Part shown: piece after piece, positions 11,932-24,674 of the stretch
How the letters are laid out: each line of letters opens with the position of its first letter
How positions within the stretch are numbered: position 1 is the stretch's first letter
Source: Cyanoderma ruficeps
Taxonomy: Eukaryota; Chordata; Aves; Passeriformes; Timaliidae
DNA length: 64,000 nt
Direction of reading: 5' to 3'
Assembly: GCA_008694505.1 (NCBI GenBank)
Contig: VZDJ01000052.1
Location: 8,833,496 to 8,897,495 of the forward strand
The notes under the pieces: model-generated
What the model was told of the DNA's origin: nothing
Database searches by the model: none
Seen by the model: only the letters and a program-made list of their open reading frames with translations
Made by a program: the position numbers and the translations under genes

Positions 11932-13315
11932 GTGGGGAGGAACAGCCAGAGACACCTTTCAGCACACTTGGTTAAGTCTGTTTGTGCCACGTACAATCAC
12001 ACAAATTCCCTCTCTCCTTGCAGTTAAAGGGGTTGATACCTGCAGTCCTGCTCCCTCTGAAACTTGTGGCACTTTTAATTCCCACCTGTGGGGAGACAGC
12101 ACTGCCTTGGCTCCCCTGTGCAGCCAGTCCAGATATGAATTGGTCTAAATAGGGTGTCCCACTGGGAAGTCACTTTGATAAGAGTCTAAAATACAAAAAA
12201 CGCCTTTCTGTGGTTGTTTTTGTTCTTTTGGGTTGTTTTGTGTATGAGAGCACAGTGTCATTCTCCCAGGTTCCATTCTAATGGTTCCACTTGTCCTGTG
12301 AAATCCCTGCAGCAGGAGAACTGGGCACCAATTTTCTCTTATAAAATGAATAATTGAAATTCCTAAGTTCCATCTTTTGGCTTGGTAGGCAGAACTAAAG
12401 CGCAGGGAGCAGACACAGCCACGTTTTCCCGATGCTTCGCAGTGTTCCACCTTGCAAAGCACTCCTGAACCACAGGAGGCTGATCTGACAGCTTAGGAGG
12501 CATTGTCTGAGCAGAGGCAGCTACTGCTTTACTCGGGGTATTCAATTTTGGGGATTTTTTTATGTGGGGAAACCTTCTCCTTAGGAATTTTTCAGATTTG
12601 CAGTATCTTTTTCCCTTCTGAAATGAGAAAAGGCGTGAAAAGAAGGCATCAGAATCTCCTCTGCTAATATGTTTGATGTTTTCTCCTGCTCTTCCTGAAA
12701 CTTTATCTCTTCTTTGAAAATAGGAACTGTGCAGCCCTATTGCATAAGAAGAACGTCTTGCAGACATGGAAATAAGTGTAACTGGTGCAGAGCTCCTTGG
12801 CTGGTTCTGAGGAAAACCAGAAGCAGTGGCTTGCAGACAATAAATGCTCCCCTTTCATGTCTGCTCAGAGATCTAAAGCCGATCTCTTTAATGCCACAAT
12901 TGCTGACTGCTTTCTTCCCAAAGAAACCACCTCAGGGAGGAGAAAAATAACATTTCCTTTCGCAGTGTGCTGCCCACAGAGGCACAGACAGACACCTCTG
13001 ATCACACTTTTTAAACCTCCCCGGTTGGTTGTGGGCAGCTCCTCTGATTTTAACAACAACAACAGCAACAACAACAACAAGAACGATTTTGCCTCACGCC
13101 ATGTCATCTTTTTAAAGACGGAGATGAGCAAAAAATTGGCTTTTCCTGACTCTGTACAGTTTTGGATGGTGGGATAGGTAGGATCTTATCTCTCAGACCT
13201 TTCTCATCAAACCTTCCTCATCCAAGACTCACTGAACCAGCTGCATTAGCTGGTGGGAGCTGTCTTTGCTCTAGGAACCCCTCAGAGCTGTACTGAGATA
13301 CTGAGAAGGTGACTG
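11932..13315. other. Unique sequence with one (AAC)n run
   Basis: No gene recognised. It contains a trinucleotide repeat at 13052-13080. Confidence 0.45.
13052..13080. repeat. (AAC)n microsatellite
   Basis: About ten AAC units with one AGC interruption. Confidence 0.95.
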
Positions 13316-13405
13316 GATTGTGATTGTGATTGTGACTGTGATTGTGATTGTGATTGTGATTGTGACTGTGACTGTGATTCTGATTCTGATTCTGATTCTG
13401 ATTCT
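13316..13405. repeat. Two-phase hexanucleotide repeat (TGTGAT/TGTGAC then TCTGAT)
   Basis: About 15 hexamers. The left part varies between TGTGAT and TGTGAC; the right part is TCTGAT. With a period divisible by three, several frames stay open and give artificial dipeptide repeats (VI, NH, NQ). There is no sign that it is translated. Confidence 0.95.
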
Positions 13406-13627
13406 GCTGCCTAAAGGGGATGTTATGGAGAACTTTCCTGACCAAAAAGGCAGCAGGACTTTGTCTTGCGGGGCTGATGAGGCATCGCACAGACCACTGC
13501 CACACTGACAAAGACGAGCTTTCGTTTTCCTTTGCTGTTGTGCAGAAGGTTGCAGAGTCTTATTGCAAGGCTCCCTTCTTCTTCTTCTTCCTATCAACTC
13601 TGAAAAATCGTGGAGAACAGAAAAAGG

Positions 13628-13790
13628 CTCTCAATGAGTGGAGGAAAGCCAGTGTTGGTTCCATCTCCCAAACAGGGTAAGAAGAAGGACACAGGAAATC
13701 ACTGGCCAGTGAGCCTCACCTCCATCATTGGAAAGGTGATGGAACAGATCATTCTGGACCTCGTCACCAAACATGGTTTTGAGAGCCTTT
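13628..13790 (+). mobile_element. CR1 LINE fragment, start of the RT domain (decayed)
   Basis: A plus-strand translation gives GKKKDTGNHWPVSLTS followed by GKVMEQIILDLV. This matches CR1 RT block 1 (DPGNYRPVSLTS then GKIMEQILL in intact copies). It is a short internal fragment, open for about 60 codons but cut at both ends. It is the opposite strand to the CR1 piece at 8400-9330. Confidence 0.78.
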
Positions 13791-15705
13791 ATTTTGGCTC
13801 CTCAGGGAGTTAGGGCTGCCCTGCCACACTGAATTTCCTCCTGTGAAAAGCAGAGCATCACCAAAGCTTGAGAAGCAGTGTGCTGGGGTTTGTCTGGACC
13901 CAAGCAAATAAAGAGATCAGAAAATTTCTCTCTTTTCCCGTTGTACTCCTTCACCATCCCAGCAGCTGGAGCACACTTGAGCTCTTGCAGCCCTACAGGT
14001 TGCTCCATTGCTGTGACATTTCACTGCCACTGTTAGAAGTGACCTTGGTAGTGGGTCTTTGGTATAAAAGGCGTGGAAGGGTCCATTTGGAGTGGTGGAC
14101 CCCAGGATTTCACTGCTGAGCAGCAGAGGGAGGATGGCCCATGCCAGCCTAGCCTCTAAATCAACCCCGGGAGGGCCAATGTCCACATCTCAGGCAGAGC
14201 CAGGCTCTTTGCTGGCACAAACAGCACCACGGCCTTTCAATCCTGCTCTTTTCACTCCAGCACCGTGCACAAAACCCGGCCTGAGCTCCCTCCTGCATTC
14301 TGCTGGGAAAGCAGCTCAGAGCCACTGCGAAATTGAAACCGTGCAAGTACAAAGCTGGGAAATTAATATCTGGAATATCCCTTTAGGCTACTGGGTGCCT
14401 TTGCTTAGCACTGCAGTAAATGCAGGGGGAAAAAAAAGAGAGGGTGAAACTCACTTCACTTACTTGAGAAAGTTCTGAGTAATTTATTTAGTTGAACGTT
14501 GCATTTTGATGAATAATGTGCCTGTCTTGGTGAGAGCAGCACAATCACACAGTGTGAGGGGAAGCCGTGGAGCAGGATTCAATCAGCACACAGGATGGCA
14601 GCTGGGAAATTAACTACAAACAATGGATTTTTTTTTTTTTTCAGCCACCCCAGTAAATCTGCCTGTGCCTCTCAGTCTGGGTAGCCAGCCCAAGAGCACG
14701 ACGTGCCAGTAAACAGGGAACAATGGCAGCCTAGAGGTAAATATTGCACATTTCAGGAGCAATATTGAGCATGCAGGTCCTGCCAGCTGAGTCCTCCTGC
14801 CAGGACCAGCTCCCCGTCCTGCAGGGGGGTTTGTGGGGTGTACCTGCCCCAGGGGAGAGCTCAGATGGGGCCCATCCTGATGGGAATATTTACAGGATGA
14901 AGCGATCGGCTGCTAATCAACAGCACAGACAAGAGAGATGTGCCTTCATTTTGCACCTTGGCTGCCCTCCTGTGCAGGCCAGGAGCTCTCCAGGTCACAG
15001 CTTCACTGCAGGCCATGGCACCTCTTGTCCCTTAGTCAGCCCAGCCTGGGATCAAGTTTCTGTCACCTCAGAACACACCCCAAAGGAGCTGTGCATTCCC
15101 CACACAGCCACAGCAGGGACACAAAGGGGGTTTTTTTGTGTTGTACCCAGGGATGAGCAGTTTTCAGGAGCAGCCAGCAATGCCCTGAACTCTCCTGTGA
15201 CTGACAAGTGGCAGAAGCTCTATCAAAGGCATGGCTGGAGCACTCTGGAGCTCCACAGGAGGACTTGGGGAGGCATTTGGGGGCTTTTTCTCCTGGGAGT
15301 CATATCTTGATTTACAGCCATACCTGCAGGACAATCCAGCTGATCACTACCTGACAAGTGCCAGCGGTTCTTGTCTGTGGCCATTATCCCTTCAGTATAA
15401 AACAGCGGGGAGATTAAATAAGCTGAAAATGCAGCCAGGCTTTGCTAGCTCTTGGAACGGCCCTCATGATGTCCTGGCCAGCTCTGCTTTATTCCATTTC
15501 CTCCACTGGCAGACAGCACAGCTCATTGTGCATGCAAGCGTGTTCAAAAGTGTGACATCAATGAAATGCACTCATCTCCATGGAAAATAGAAGAGCCCAG
15601 ATGTGTCAGGGCCTTCAGTTGTTTTACGGGGTCCGAAGCAGAGGGAGGAGGTGCCACTCAAAACCATTGGTTTCTTCTGTCTGTCTCATTTTCTCTCTTT
15701 TTTAG

Positions 15706-15724
15706 AGGTTTCTTGGGAAATGAG
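15706..15724 (+). other. Candidate microexon (19 nt), weak
   Basis: A long pyrimidine tract with TTTTCTCTCTTTTTTAG ends at 15705 and a GAG|GTAAGG donor starts at 15725. The 19-nt interval is not a multiple of three. The splice signals are textbook quality, but no neighbouring exon was found. Confidence 0.12.
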
Positions 15725-18110
15725 GTAAGGGAAACACTGAAATTCCCCCTTGGATCAGCTCAAAGCCTGTAAAACCCCAGAGATCCTCCTGCTGACAGTT
15801 TCTCCCCTCCCCTCAGATGCTTTCCTTCTGAAGCCTGCCCTGCAGAGCTCTGGCACAAACCCTCAGCCCTGGCACAGGGTCATCCAGCAGGACTCCCAGC
15901 CTCTGGATTTCTGAGGGATAACCTGGCACGTGTCAGCGTGCTCTCAGCCCATCTGCTCCTTGTCCCTGACCTCCCAGACCCACACTGCATTCCCCTGGCC
16001 TGCCAAACACCCACAGGGCTGGGTGAAGGTCAGTCAGCCCAGGCTGGAGATGAGGAGTGAAAGGAGAAGGTGAGCTGCCACAATGCCCCGAATGGGAAAT
16101 GTCCCGGCTGATGTGTATTTCCAAGGTGTCATACTTCTGAGGGTTTATTTCTTTTTCAGCAAGCATCTGATCACTCCAGGGCCTCACTGCAGCGCAGGAT
16201 TGGTAACAGGCATCCGTGGCTCTGAAAATGGTGTGACCTAAATAGAGCAAGCAGGGAGAAAGAGGAGCAGGAAGCTGCTGGAAAGAATTGGCCAAGGTTT
16301 TGTTCACATTAGCAACTACAAAGTCTCAGAACTAACTCCTAGCCGGGCTCATCAGTCCACATGGGCTGTTCACACTGTGCATCACCAATATTTTAATCCA
16401 GACTTTTTTTTAATTTTTAAATTTTAAATGCAAGACTTTTTCTAAAATAACTTCATTTGTGTGTCGTTTTTCAGAGAAACACACATATCCACCAGGTGTG
16501 TTGCTTGTATCTGGGAAGAGAGGACAGATATGTCAGGGAAGGACATAGACACCAGGGAAATGCCATGCTGCTGGAATGCAGAGTGTTGGAGAGTATAGGC
16601 ACTTTCAGTTCTTAACTCTGTTGGATACATTTTCCCCTGTGATCACATGGATAAAGTTTTCAGCTTGGAAGCTGTCACAAAGACAAAGGCCTGTAAATAG
16701 GGATGACTGCTAATGGAGCACATTTGTCTCCGTCTCCAGCCTGCACCTGAGGATGCAGTTGCCTCTTTTTGTCTTTCCTCATCCTGACTGCTTCTCCAGT
16801 GATAAATCAACATCTTCTGCTAGCTGTCCATTTTTGCCTCTAGGATCTTGGTTGTACAACTTGTTGTGAGCAGGAAGGAGTCTACAGCTTTGTGATCCCA
16901 GGAATTATATAGGAATAGCATGGAAAGTTCCTGCTGGAATTAAAGCCAAATACAAGTGGACCCACATACCAGTTTGTCATCATGAACAAAATCAGCATCA
17001 AGAGTGAGCTCTGGTTTTTTTTGGTTCCAGCTGACTCAGGAATTTCCTGAGGGAAACTCAGTTTACTCAGTGAACTCAGGCTAAGGAGGTGTTTTGGTCC
17101 TGTACCCTTAACAAATTCCCGAGACACGGCCTTAGGCAGAGTTTCATGTGGTCCCATCCCATATCACAGCAAAGTTTTGATAAATGAAAGTTTTCCTCAG
17201 TTTCTGTTTTTCCTTGCTGTCCCTCCAGCCTGCTTGTCAGCACTATTTTTGCACTTCACTCATAGCAGTGCTTCAAAATTGCTGTGAAGTACAGCACTAA
17301 TTTTACACGTCAGTCAAACCTGTGACATTTTTGGTGTGGTAAGCTGGAGGGGATTGCAGTATTAGTTCTGGTCTACTCCCTCTTCTCCTAACTCCTGCAT
17401 TTCTTCTGACATTTTGGATCCAGTCACTTTTTTTCCAATGCTTTTCTCTGCGGAAAAAATTATTTTTTTAGTGAAACATCCCCAACCTAAGCCAGTCTGT
17501 ATAGAATGGCACATGCAGACTTCTGTGGGAACTTCAACCCCAGTTATTTCCTGTGACTGTTCCCCCTTTTTGGGGCAAACCTGCTCTCAAAGGCACCCAT
17601 CAGACAGGAGGACACATCACTTCATCCTGGAGCCTTGTCTGCAGAGTGAACCTGTGAAGGTGTCCAGACTGGGACACCAATGAGCCACAGAGGTCGTGGT
17701 TTCAAATATTTCCATTTTCAAAGCAGTTGGGTCTTGCAAAAAGCCACCCCAGAAGGTATCTTGGAAAGGCACCTTTTCCCTACTATTCAGTCCTGCTGAT
17801 GAGGTGCTCCACTCTGCATGAATTGAGTATCCCAAAAAATGCCCTCCAAACCCTTTCAAGATGGGATTTCTGTGTTGCCCCCTCTGGCAAAACTGAGAGA
17901 GAAAAGTGGTTTAGAGACTCATCTCAAGAGTACATTTTGCAGAATGTAGTAACTGTAAGAAGTAAGACATACCCCAAATCATTATTTTAGCATTAACTGG
18001 CATCAGATGAAATTACAGGAGATGAGTATTACTGCATTTTAGTCACATAATCAACCAGAGGAGTGAGAACAGCAGTTAGATCATCTATACTGTAATAAGA
18101 AACAATAAAA

Positions 18111-18152
18111 AGGGAAAAAAGAAAGAAAGAATAATAATAATAAAAAAAAAAC
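18111..18152. repeat. A-rich simple repeat, (AAAG)n then (AAT)n
   Basis: Short AAAG and AAT runs end in a poly-A stretch. Confidence 0.85.
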
Positions 18153-18667
18153 TAGAGGAAAAACTGGGAAGCAGAGTTGTTTTTTTTAAAGTGAGTTTCT
18201 ACAAGGAACATTTAGCCTATAAAGAGAGATAAATTATAGGTGTGTGCTGAGTGTGTGTTTATGGCTTTGCCCCCAGGAGACAGAAGGGAGAAAAATGGTC
18301 TTTGCTTTTCTCCATCTTTTCATCTAAGCTGCAGTAGAATGAGCAGTTGGGGCTGGTCCATAATTCACTGGGAAGTGGCTGTACAGAAAATCTTCTCAAC
18401 ATCTGCAAAGCTGCCAGGGGAAGGAAAACACCAGGATGCCTGTGGTGGAGTCACTGCCTGAGGGAGAGGCAGCAGGATGGGGATCACCCACAGCCAATTA
18501 GAGAAGGCCCAAAAGCTTCTTCACAACGAAGCCCTTGGCTTTGTCCTAGTCTGAAAAAAATTCCAGAGGAACTCCATCCCTGTTTTGGCTGTTTGGTTGG
18601 TGTGGCTGGTCTGCACAGCCCAGAGTGGCAGCATTTTGCTTTTGCCCAGCTGCAGGGCTGGTGGCTG

Positions 18668-19113
18668 TGATGCCTTAGGTTTGAGCTTTCATGTATTTCA
18701 GGTTCTGTGCTGCCCAGGGGTGCAGCTCTGAGCTCACACTCAGTGTCACTCAGCTCTGCACACAGCAGGGACACAAAACAAATCCTTTTCCTGCTGCACA
18801 CCAAGGACAACTTTCAGCCCCAAAAGCACAAACAAGGATGGGCTGGAGGGAGGGACAAGAAGGATGGGACCTCACAACCTGAAGCTGGAATTGGACAATT
18901 CGACCCCAAGATGCAAATGAACCAAAACATATAAAAATGTGAGACCTCATGACTGGTCGGCCATTTTGTGACCATTTTGTGTCCACCTTGTGTGTAGGGC
19001 TGGCCAGGCCCTGTCCTGCCCAAGGTGTATCTTTCAAGACCTTTCAATAAATCCCTACTTTATTCTCTGGCTCTGTCCAGTCTCTGTTCCAGGTCAGGCT
19101 TCCCAAGGCATCA
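18668..19113 (+). mobile_element. Family-B retroviral solo LTR, copy B1
   Basis: Complete 446-bp LTR starting TGATGCCTTA and ending CCCAAGGCATCA, so the ends form a near-perfect inverted repeat (TGATGCCTT/AAGGCATCA). A TATA-like ATATAAAAATG motif near 18930 precedes the R region and AATAAA near 19046, the U3-R-U5 order of an LTR. It is shared with copies at 19126, 35890, 50246 and 56221. Flanking bases (GGCTG left, GTTTT right) do not form a target-site duplication. It lies tail-to-tail with copy B2. Confidence 0.9.
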
Positions 19114-19125
19114 GTTTTCTTGGTG

Positions 19126-19537
19126 AGCCAGGTAGGAGGGAATAAAGACGGAACTTATTGAAAGGCCTCCAGGATCCACCTGGGGCAGGACAGGGCCTGG
19201 CCAGCCCTACACACAAGGTGGACACAAAACGGTCAAAGAATGGCTGACCCATCATGAGGTCTCACATTTTTATAAGTTTTGGTCCATTTGCATCTTGGGG
19301 TTGAATTGTCCAATTCCAGCTCCAGGTTGTGAGGTCCCATCCTTCTTGTTCCTCCCTCCAGCCCACCCTTGTTTGTGCTTTTGGGGCTGAAAGTTGTCCT
19401 TGGTGTGCAGCAGGAGAAGGATTTGTTTTGTGTCCCTGCTGTGTGCAGAGCTGAGTGACACTGACTGTGAGCTCAGAGCTGCATCCCTGGGTAGCGCAGA
19501 ACCTGAAAATACATGAAAGCTGAAACTTAAGGCATCA
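19126..19537 (-). mobile_element. Family-B LTR, copy B2, 3'-truncated and inverted relative to B1
   Basis: Minus-strand copy ending at 19537 with the family 5' terminus (CTTAAGGCATCA on the plus strand). The last 35-40 bp of the LTR 3' end is missing; the left edge begins around GAGCCAGG near 19126. With B1 it forms a large inverted repeat with a short spacer. A TATA-like TTTTTATAAG lies near 19268. Confidence 0.88.
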
Positions 19538-19736
19538 CAGTGCAGGGAGATCCCTTACACCTGCTAAGACACCTCAAAAAAGCCCCAAGAAACTCCATTC
19601 TCTCTCAAGTATTTAACGATTTAGGAGGATTTTTTTGTGTGCTGCCCAATAGAAAATAGTCACATTCCTTGAGGAAGAGCTAAAAGATCCAACAGGTGCC
19701 TTTGTCCTGGCACTGGGCCAATCATGGTGAGAAGAG

Positions 19737-19845
19737 CATGGAAATTTCTGGTTCTTCTTCCTTAAAAATTCCAGGGGTGAAATTTAAACTCTTTTCCCGA
19801 TATGGAAACACCTGCTGAGGTGTGGGGGTGCACTACAACAGTGTT
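19737..19845 (+). repeat. Old dispersed repeat, copy 1 (LTR-like, class uncertain)
   Basis: About 105 bp aligns at roughly 70% with 52993-53098. The best core is ATATGGAAACACCTGCTGAG here and ATATGGGAACACCCACTGAG there, followed by GTGGGGGTGCA in both. It may be an old LTR fragment. The edges are poorly defined. Confidence 0.5.
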
Positions 19846-22800
19846 AAGGGCTGCTCATTCCCTGTCCACGCCGTTCCACAAAATCCTGAGATGCACTGCG
19901 AGGAGTCTGTGAGGCCACTGTGGAATTTGGGTGAGGCTGGTCAAGAGACCTGAGTGCCTGACGGGCAGCACGGTCCCACCTGCCAAACCCGAGCCTGGTG
20001 AGGCTCCAAAACGGATTGGTGGCATCAGGAGCAATCCAGGTATTCCTGGAGCAACACTCTCCCTGTACTTCAGGATGTAAAAAAGGAGAAAAGGAAGGTT
20101 TTTCAGCCTGCTGCTGCAACCAAGACAGGGGGATATGCATACGTCTGCAGGCACTTGGAAATACATGAGCAAATACTGATTTAAGGAGAATTTTGTAAGG
20201 CTTCTGGGGCTTTGAGCTGTTGAAGCTGTCAGGTATGGACACAAACAGGGGTAATTTAACTTACTGCCGATTACATGATCACACAAATACAGCAGCTACA
20301 TGTATAAATTGAGCCACTGCTCTCAGCTGAGGGCCAGGGATGTATATATAAATCTCTGTCTTTACACAGATAGATTGTATCTTGCTCGCTGGCATCGTGG
20401 TGGATGCAGAGGTTTGCCTAAAGAAAGATGGAAAGCAAGCAGGGGGAACTGGGGTGAAATCATTGTGAGGCAGCAGGAAGTCAATTTTCGTGCTGCAGAT
20501 GGAAAATCTGATGTATAAATGTATCTTAATGTACATGTTAGGCTTATTGCCAGCGTGGTGTAGCAAATTCCAACTCCTGACTTCCAAATGCATTAAGGTC
20601 TGAGAAGTTTTAAAGCGGGAAAGACAGAGACGTGTTGTTTGTTCTAGAATAGAGCAACATTAACACAGACTTCTGTCAACTTAAAAAAACACAACCAACG
20701 TGTTTTAACCCAAAACATGAAGGAGAGAGATGGAGGAGGATAGTAAAAAATACTGCAGATATTTCTCATTTCTGGAGAATTCTATCCTACATCTCTTTCC
20801 TGCAGCACAGAGTGTGAGTGTAATGAGAGCTGTGCACCTAACCCCTTTCAGCTGTTCTTAAATCCCCGTTCAAGTACCTTAACCACTAATATTTTCCCAG
20901 GCCCACTGATCTGACTGAGAACTTAAAACCTGAGTGAAGACAACGAGATAGAATCCAAATCTGGTTACGTGGTTGTGACACTAATATAATTCCTTTGGGG
21001 GGTGGGGATTAGAGTCTTTTAATACCCTGATTTTATAGGTTCGTGCCAAACACAACATCAGTTTAGCTGGAGACATCTGGACTCTCACTGTTAAATGAAT
21101 AAAGGCTTTTTTTTTTTTTTTATGCAGTGGATGCTCAAAGAAAATAAGTTCACTGCTCAGTGAATAAAACATGGAATAAATTTAAAATGCTCACGAGGGA
21201 AAGGAAAGCACTGCATAAAATAAATAAAAAAGATATGAAGTTCTTGATAGAAAAAAAGAGCAGAATATAACACGTGAAAGGCTATGCAGCCATGAGTAAT
21301 GACAAAAGGTGATATTAAACATTGCAGAACCCTGATTAGTTTTGTAATAGTATATAAATCTGTGAATGTGCAACTTCAAAAAGAAGATTTAAATGTCCTT
21401 CTCTAAGCTGCTTACCAGAGCTCCATTTTTAAAATCTTCATTATTGTTTCTTGCTAATTTATTTTTTTTTTACCAGATTCTCCTGCTGCCTCCTGTGCAC
21501 TCTGATTCTGAAGCGTTAAAAGGATTAGGAGGCCATGGGTTTCAAGGCCAGTTTCCTACACATTCCTTGTCCCAGGAAACAAAAGCTTTGTTGCTGGCTC
21601 AAAACTGTCTAACGCAGGTTATCCTTTTCAAAAAGTTGGGGAGAAGAGGCAAGCAAGCAGCTTTGTCTGCTGACTTTACTGCAGGGTGGATAAAGAGGAA
21701 ATCAGAGGTATGGCAGATCCACTGCTTCAGCAAAAACGCTGCCCTCGTTTCAGGATTGCTGTGAGATCACCATGCCCACCAGCACCAGCCGGGTGTTTGA
21801 CAAGGAATATCAGCCAGCAAAATAATTTCCTTCTGGAGGAGCAAGATTTAAATCCCAGGGGCCTTTATTGTGAGGCCTGATGCCACTTGCAGAGCGTCCA
21901 GCTCTGCTCTGCCCAGGTTTTGTGTCTGAACTGAGAGCAGGGAATGCTGTTTCCCACAGCAGAATGGCTCCCCTGGCTCATGTGGGTGGAAGGACTGCTC
22001 CACACCTGCTGCAGACCTTGGAAATTTTCTGCTGGTTTATTGAACCTGCAAAATTTGGGGGTTTTTTCCTCTCAAAATCAGGGATGGAGCAGCTTGGTGG
22101 GCACCTGGCACCCAGCCAGGGTCAACCTGCTACTGCTCTTCAACAATCACTTCCTAAAACTCTAAAAGCTTATTCATCCTGGGATATTTTCAACACGTTA
22201 AACATCCCACAGGTATGTTACTCAGAGACAAAAAACCAGCATGGGGTTGCAATGACCTTCCAGGCTGATCGAGGAACAGGCAGAATTAGTTTTTTTCCCC
22301 TTCCATCTAAAGGCTGTATGATTGAATCTGACAACTTCATACTGAATTGAAGCATGTCACTTCAGGAAAGGTCGGATCCAAGATTTCAAGCGATGCAGAT
22401 CTTCCCCTTTGCCTAAGAAGGTCAATGCAATATCTAGTTATCCACCTCAAAATCAAAAAAAAAAAAAAAAGCTCGTTTCTTGCACTCTCCCCTGTGAGTT
22501 GAGCAGACTCACATTGCCAGATGCTTCCCACATCTGTAAATTCCTACAGGCCCTCTTTTAAAAGTGAAAGAAAACCGCAATTTTTCATTAGGCAAACTGT
22601 CAAGTGTTGTTTTTGTGAACCTCATGTAGCCACGTGGCTGGGGCTTTCCACACCAGGGTGACACCTCTCCTGTCTGCTGAGATTAACACGCAGATAACAA
22701 AAGAGGTGTGAAGGGAATCTGAAAGCTCCTTTTCCTGAGTGACTTCTGGGGTCAAATTCTGGCAGCCTTTAGAACAGCTGAGAGCCGCAGAAAGAGGAGT

Positions 22801-24674
22801 CATGTTTTTATCATGACTGTGCTGGGTGGCATAATCAGAGGGTTTGCCATTTAATGAGAATTAACTCAGTTATTAATTAGCACATAAATCCCTAAAAAGT
22901 TTTATTCCATCAATAATTCATCCAGTTTTCGTAGACTTTTATTCTCTGTCTCACTGAGGGATTGCAGACTCTTTTCTTCTCTCTCCCCAACTCTTCATTC
23001 ATTTATTTATTCCCCCCTTTTTTTTTCTTTCCTTCTCCTCTCCTTGAATTTCATTTCTTATGGTTGGCTCCGTTGCCCTCCATAAACAATCAGGAGGTAT
23101 CACTGACTGTTAGTCAAAAAGATGACAATTGAACTTGATTTCTGATATTTGTTTGGAGGCACTTCATCACATTTAGGCAGAGAGAGAACAGCAGCACAGG
23201 AACTTGAGCAGAACACAAAAAAAAAAAATGGAGCAGGATGGTTAAAATATCGATTGGGATGGAACAAAGGAGGTTGAGAGGGAAAGACAGAGAACTACAA
23301 GGCCCATAAATAATCTTTGACAATATAGCTGTAATTTGCCAAGCAGGGGAAGACTTGCACAGCCAAATGAAGCTTTTAAATGGATGAATGGGATTGAAAG
23401 GAGAAATGTTGGAAACAAAGAGGCCCGGGCCAAATCAGACTTGCAAAGCTACAGTTTGCAAAGAGCCTGGAAAAAGATGGCAGTGGTATCGTCTGCTTTG
23501 GAAAACCCTTCAGCCATGCCACAGGGTGGGAATGAGCCTTCATCCCAAAGGGAAATGGAGCATATGTTCCAGGGGAGTTGGTATCAAACAATACTTTAGG
23601 AAGACGCACTTTGTGAGGTCACTGGGAAATGGAGGGAAAGGATGGTTTGATCAGGGAGCCAGGGTCATGCCAAACATTTGAGGCAGATGAGCTCTCAACA
23701 GGTTCCAGTGCAAAGCCCCTAAGGCCTTAACCAGAGGCTGGGGCTCTGGGAAGGATCCCTTTGCTCTAGAGGAGAAACACCTTGATCATGTTGGTGTCCT
23801 CTTCCTCTGGAAGTCACAGGAGTAGAGGAACAGGCTGTCCTCACTGTCCTGACCCTGCTCAACTTGCACAGATATGTCCAAAATGGACATGATCTGTTTA
23901 TTCCAAGGGGAGGAATTTTGGAAAGGCATAAAGTCTGGGCTGAGAATAAAATTACCATGGCAATTAACATATCTGGGTGTATGCAGGGAGGTCAGAGCTT
24001 AGCAAGGCTGTGTCAGGGGAGATCAGAGCTTAGCAAGGCTGTGAGACAAGGAATGGCAGTAAGGATGTCAGCAGTGTCCAGTGGGGAGTCTGGGCTTGGC
24101 TCCCATCCTGCACCAGCCACTCCAGAGCAACCCTTGCACACCCAAGGGCTGTGTGATACCAGATTAAAAGAGATCTCAAGATGCCAAAATAAAAATCCCT
24201 GATGGTGTGGCAGGAGGTTTAAGCTTGCCTGCCAGCTTGAGCTCCACAGGCACTGCTCATACCTATGCAACACTACCCACCACAGGTAGGCAAACGTTAT
24301 CCCTGCTTGGCCAGCTTGCATCTCCCACGAGCACAGGAAAAATTCATGGTTCTCTGCACCAGTCTGAGCAGGTCCTGGTCTCCAGGGAGGTGCCTGCCCT
24401 ATCTCCAGCTCTGGGACTTCTCAGCTGACAGCCCAAAGGTCTTGTCCCTGTCATCAAACTGAGCGTGGCATTTCAGGCAGCCTGCTTAATGCAGACAGGC
24501 TGTGGCCCAGCCAAGTGAAACTGGAGTGTGTCTTTGCACAGGACATCTGCTCTGACCCCCAGGGGGTGCCTCTTCCAGGGGCCACGCTCAGCTGGTGCAG
24601 AGCCCCAGCTCCAAGGATTCACTCCCAGCACTGCTTTTCCTCTGTTTTCCTCGGTGCTGTCTGGGGTTGCAATG
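19846..24674. other. Unique sequence with homopolymer runs
   Basis: No gene or shared mobile element recognised. It has poly-T near 21107-21121, poly-A near 22451-22466 and a short tandem duplication at 23988-24050. Confidence 0.45.
23988..24050. repeat. 31-bp tandem duplication
   Basis: TCAGAGCTTAGCAAGGCTGT occurs at 23992 and again 31 bp later, with similar flanks. Confidence 0.88.

Larger units (their letters stand above)
13791..18667. other. Unique sequence, no gene recognised
   Basis: Mostly single-copy-looking DNA. A TATAAAAGGCG motif at about 14062-14072 looks TATA-like but has no downstream gene. Poly-T lies near 14629-14641. An A-rich block lies at 18111-18152. A possible 19-nt microexon is listed separately. 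Confidence 0.4.

Noticed and set aside
13316..13405. Dipeptide-repeat open frames (VI/NH/NQ) in the hexamer array
   Set aside because: Artefact of a simple repeat whose period is a multiple of three.
14062..14072. TATAAAAGGCG as a gene promoter
   Set aside because: No downstream coding frame, exon or polyadenylation arrangement supports a transcript.
14744..15310. 188-codon plus-strand open frame
   Set aside because: Proline/serine/cysteine-rich translation of GC-richer DNA with no known family and no gene signals.
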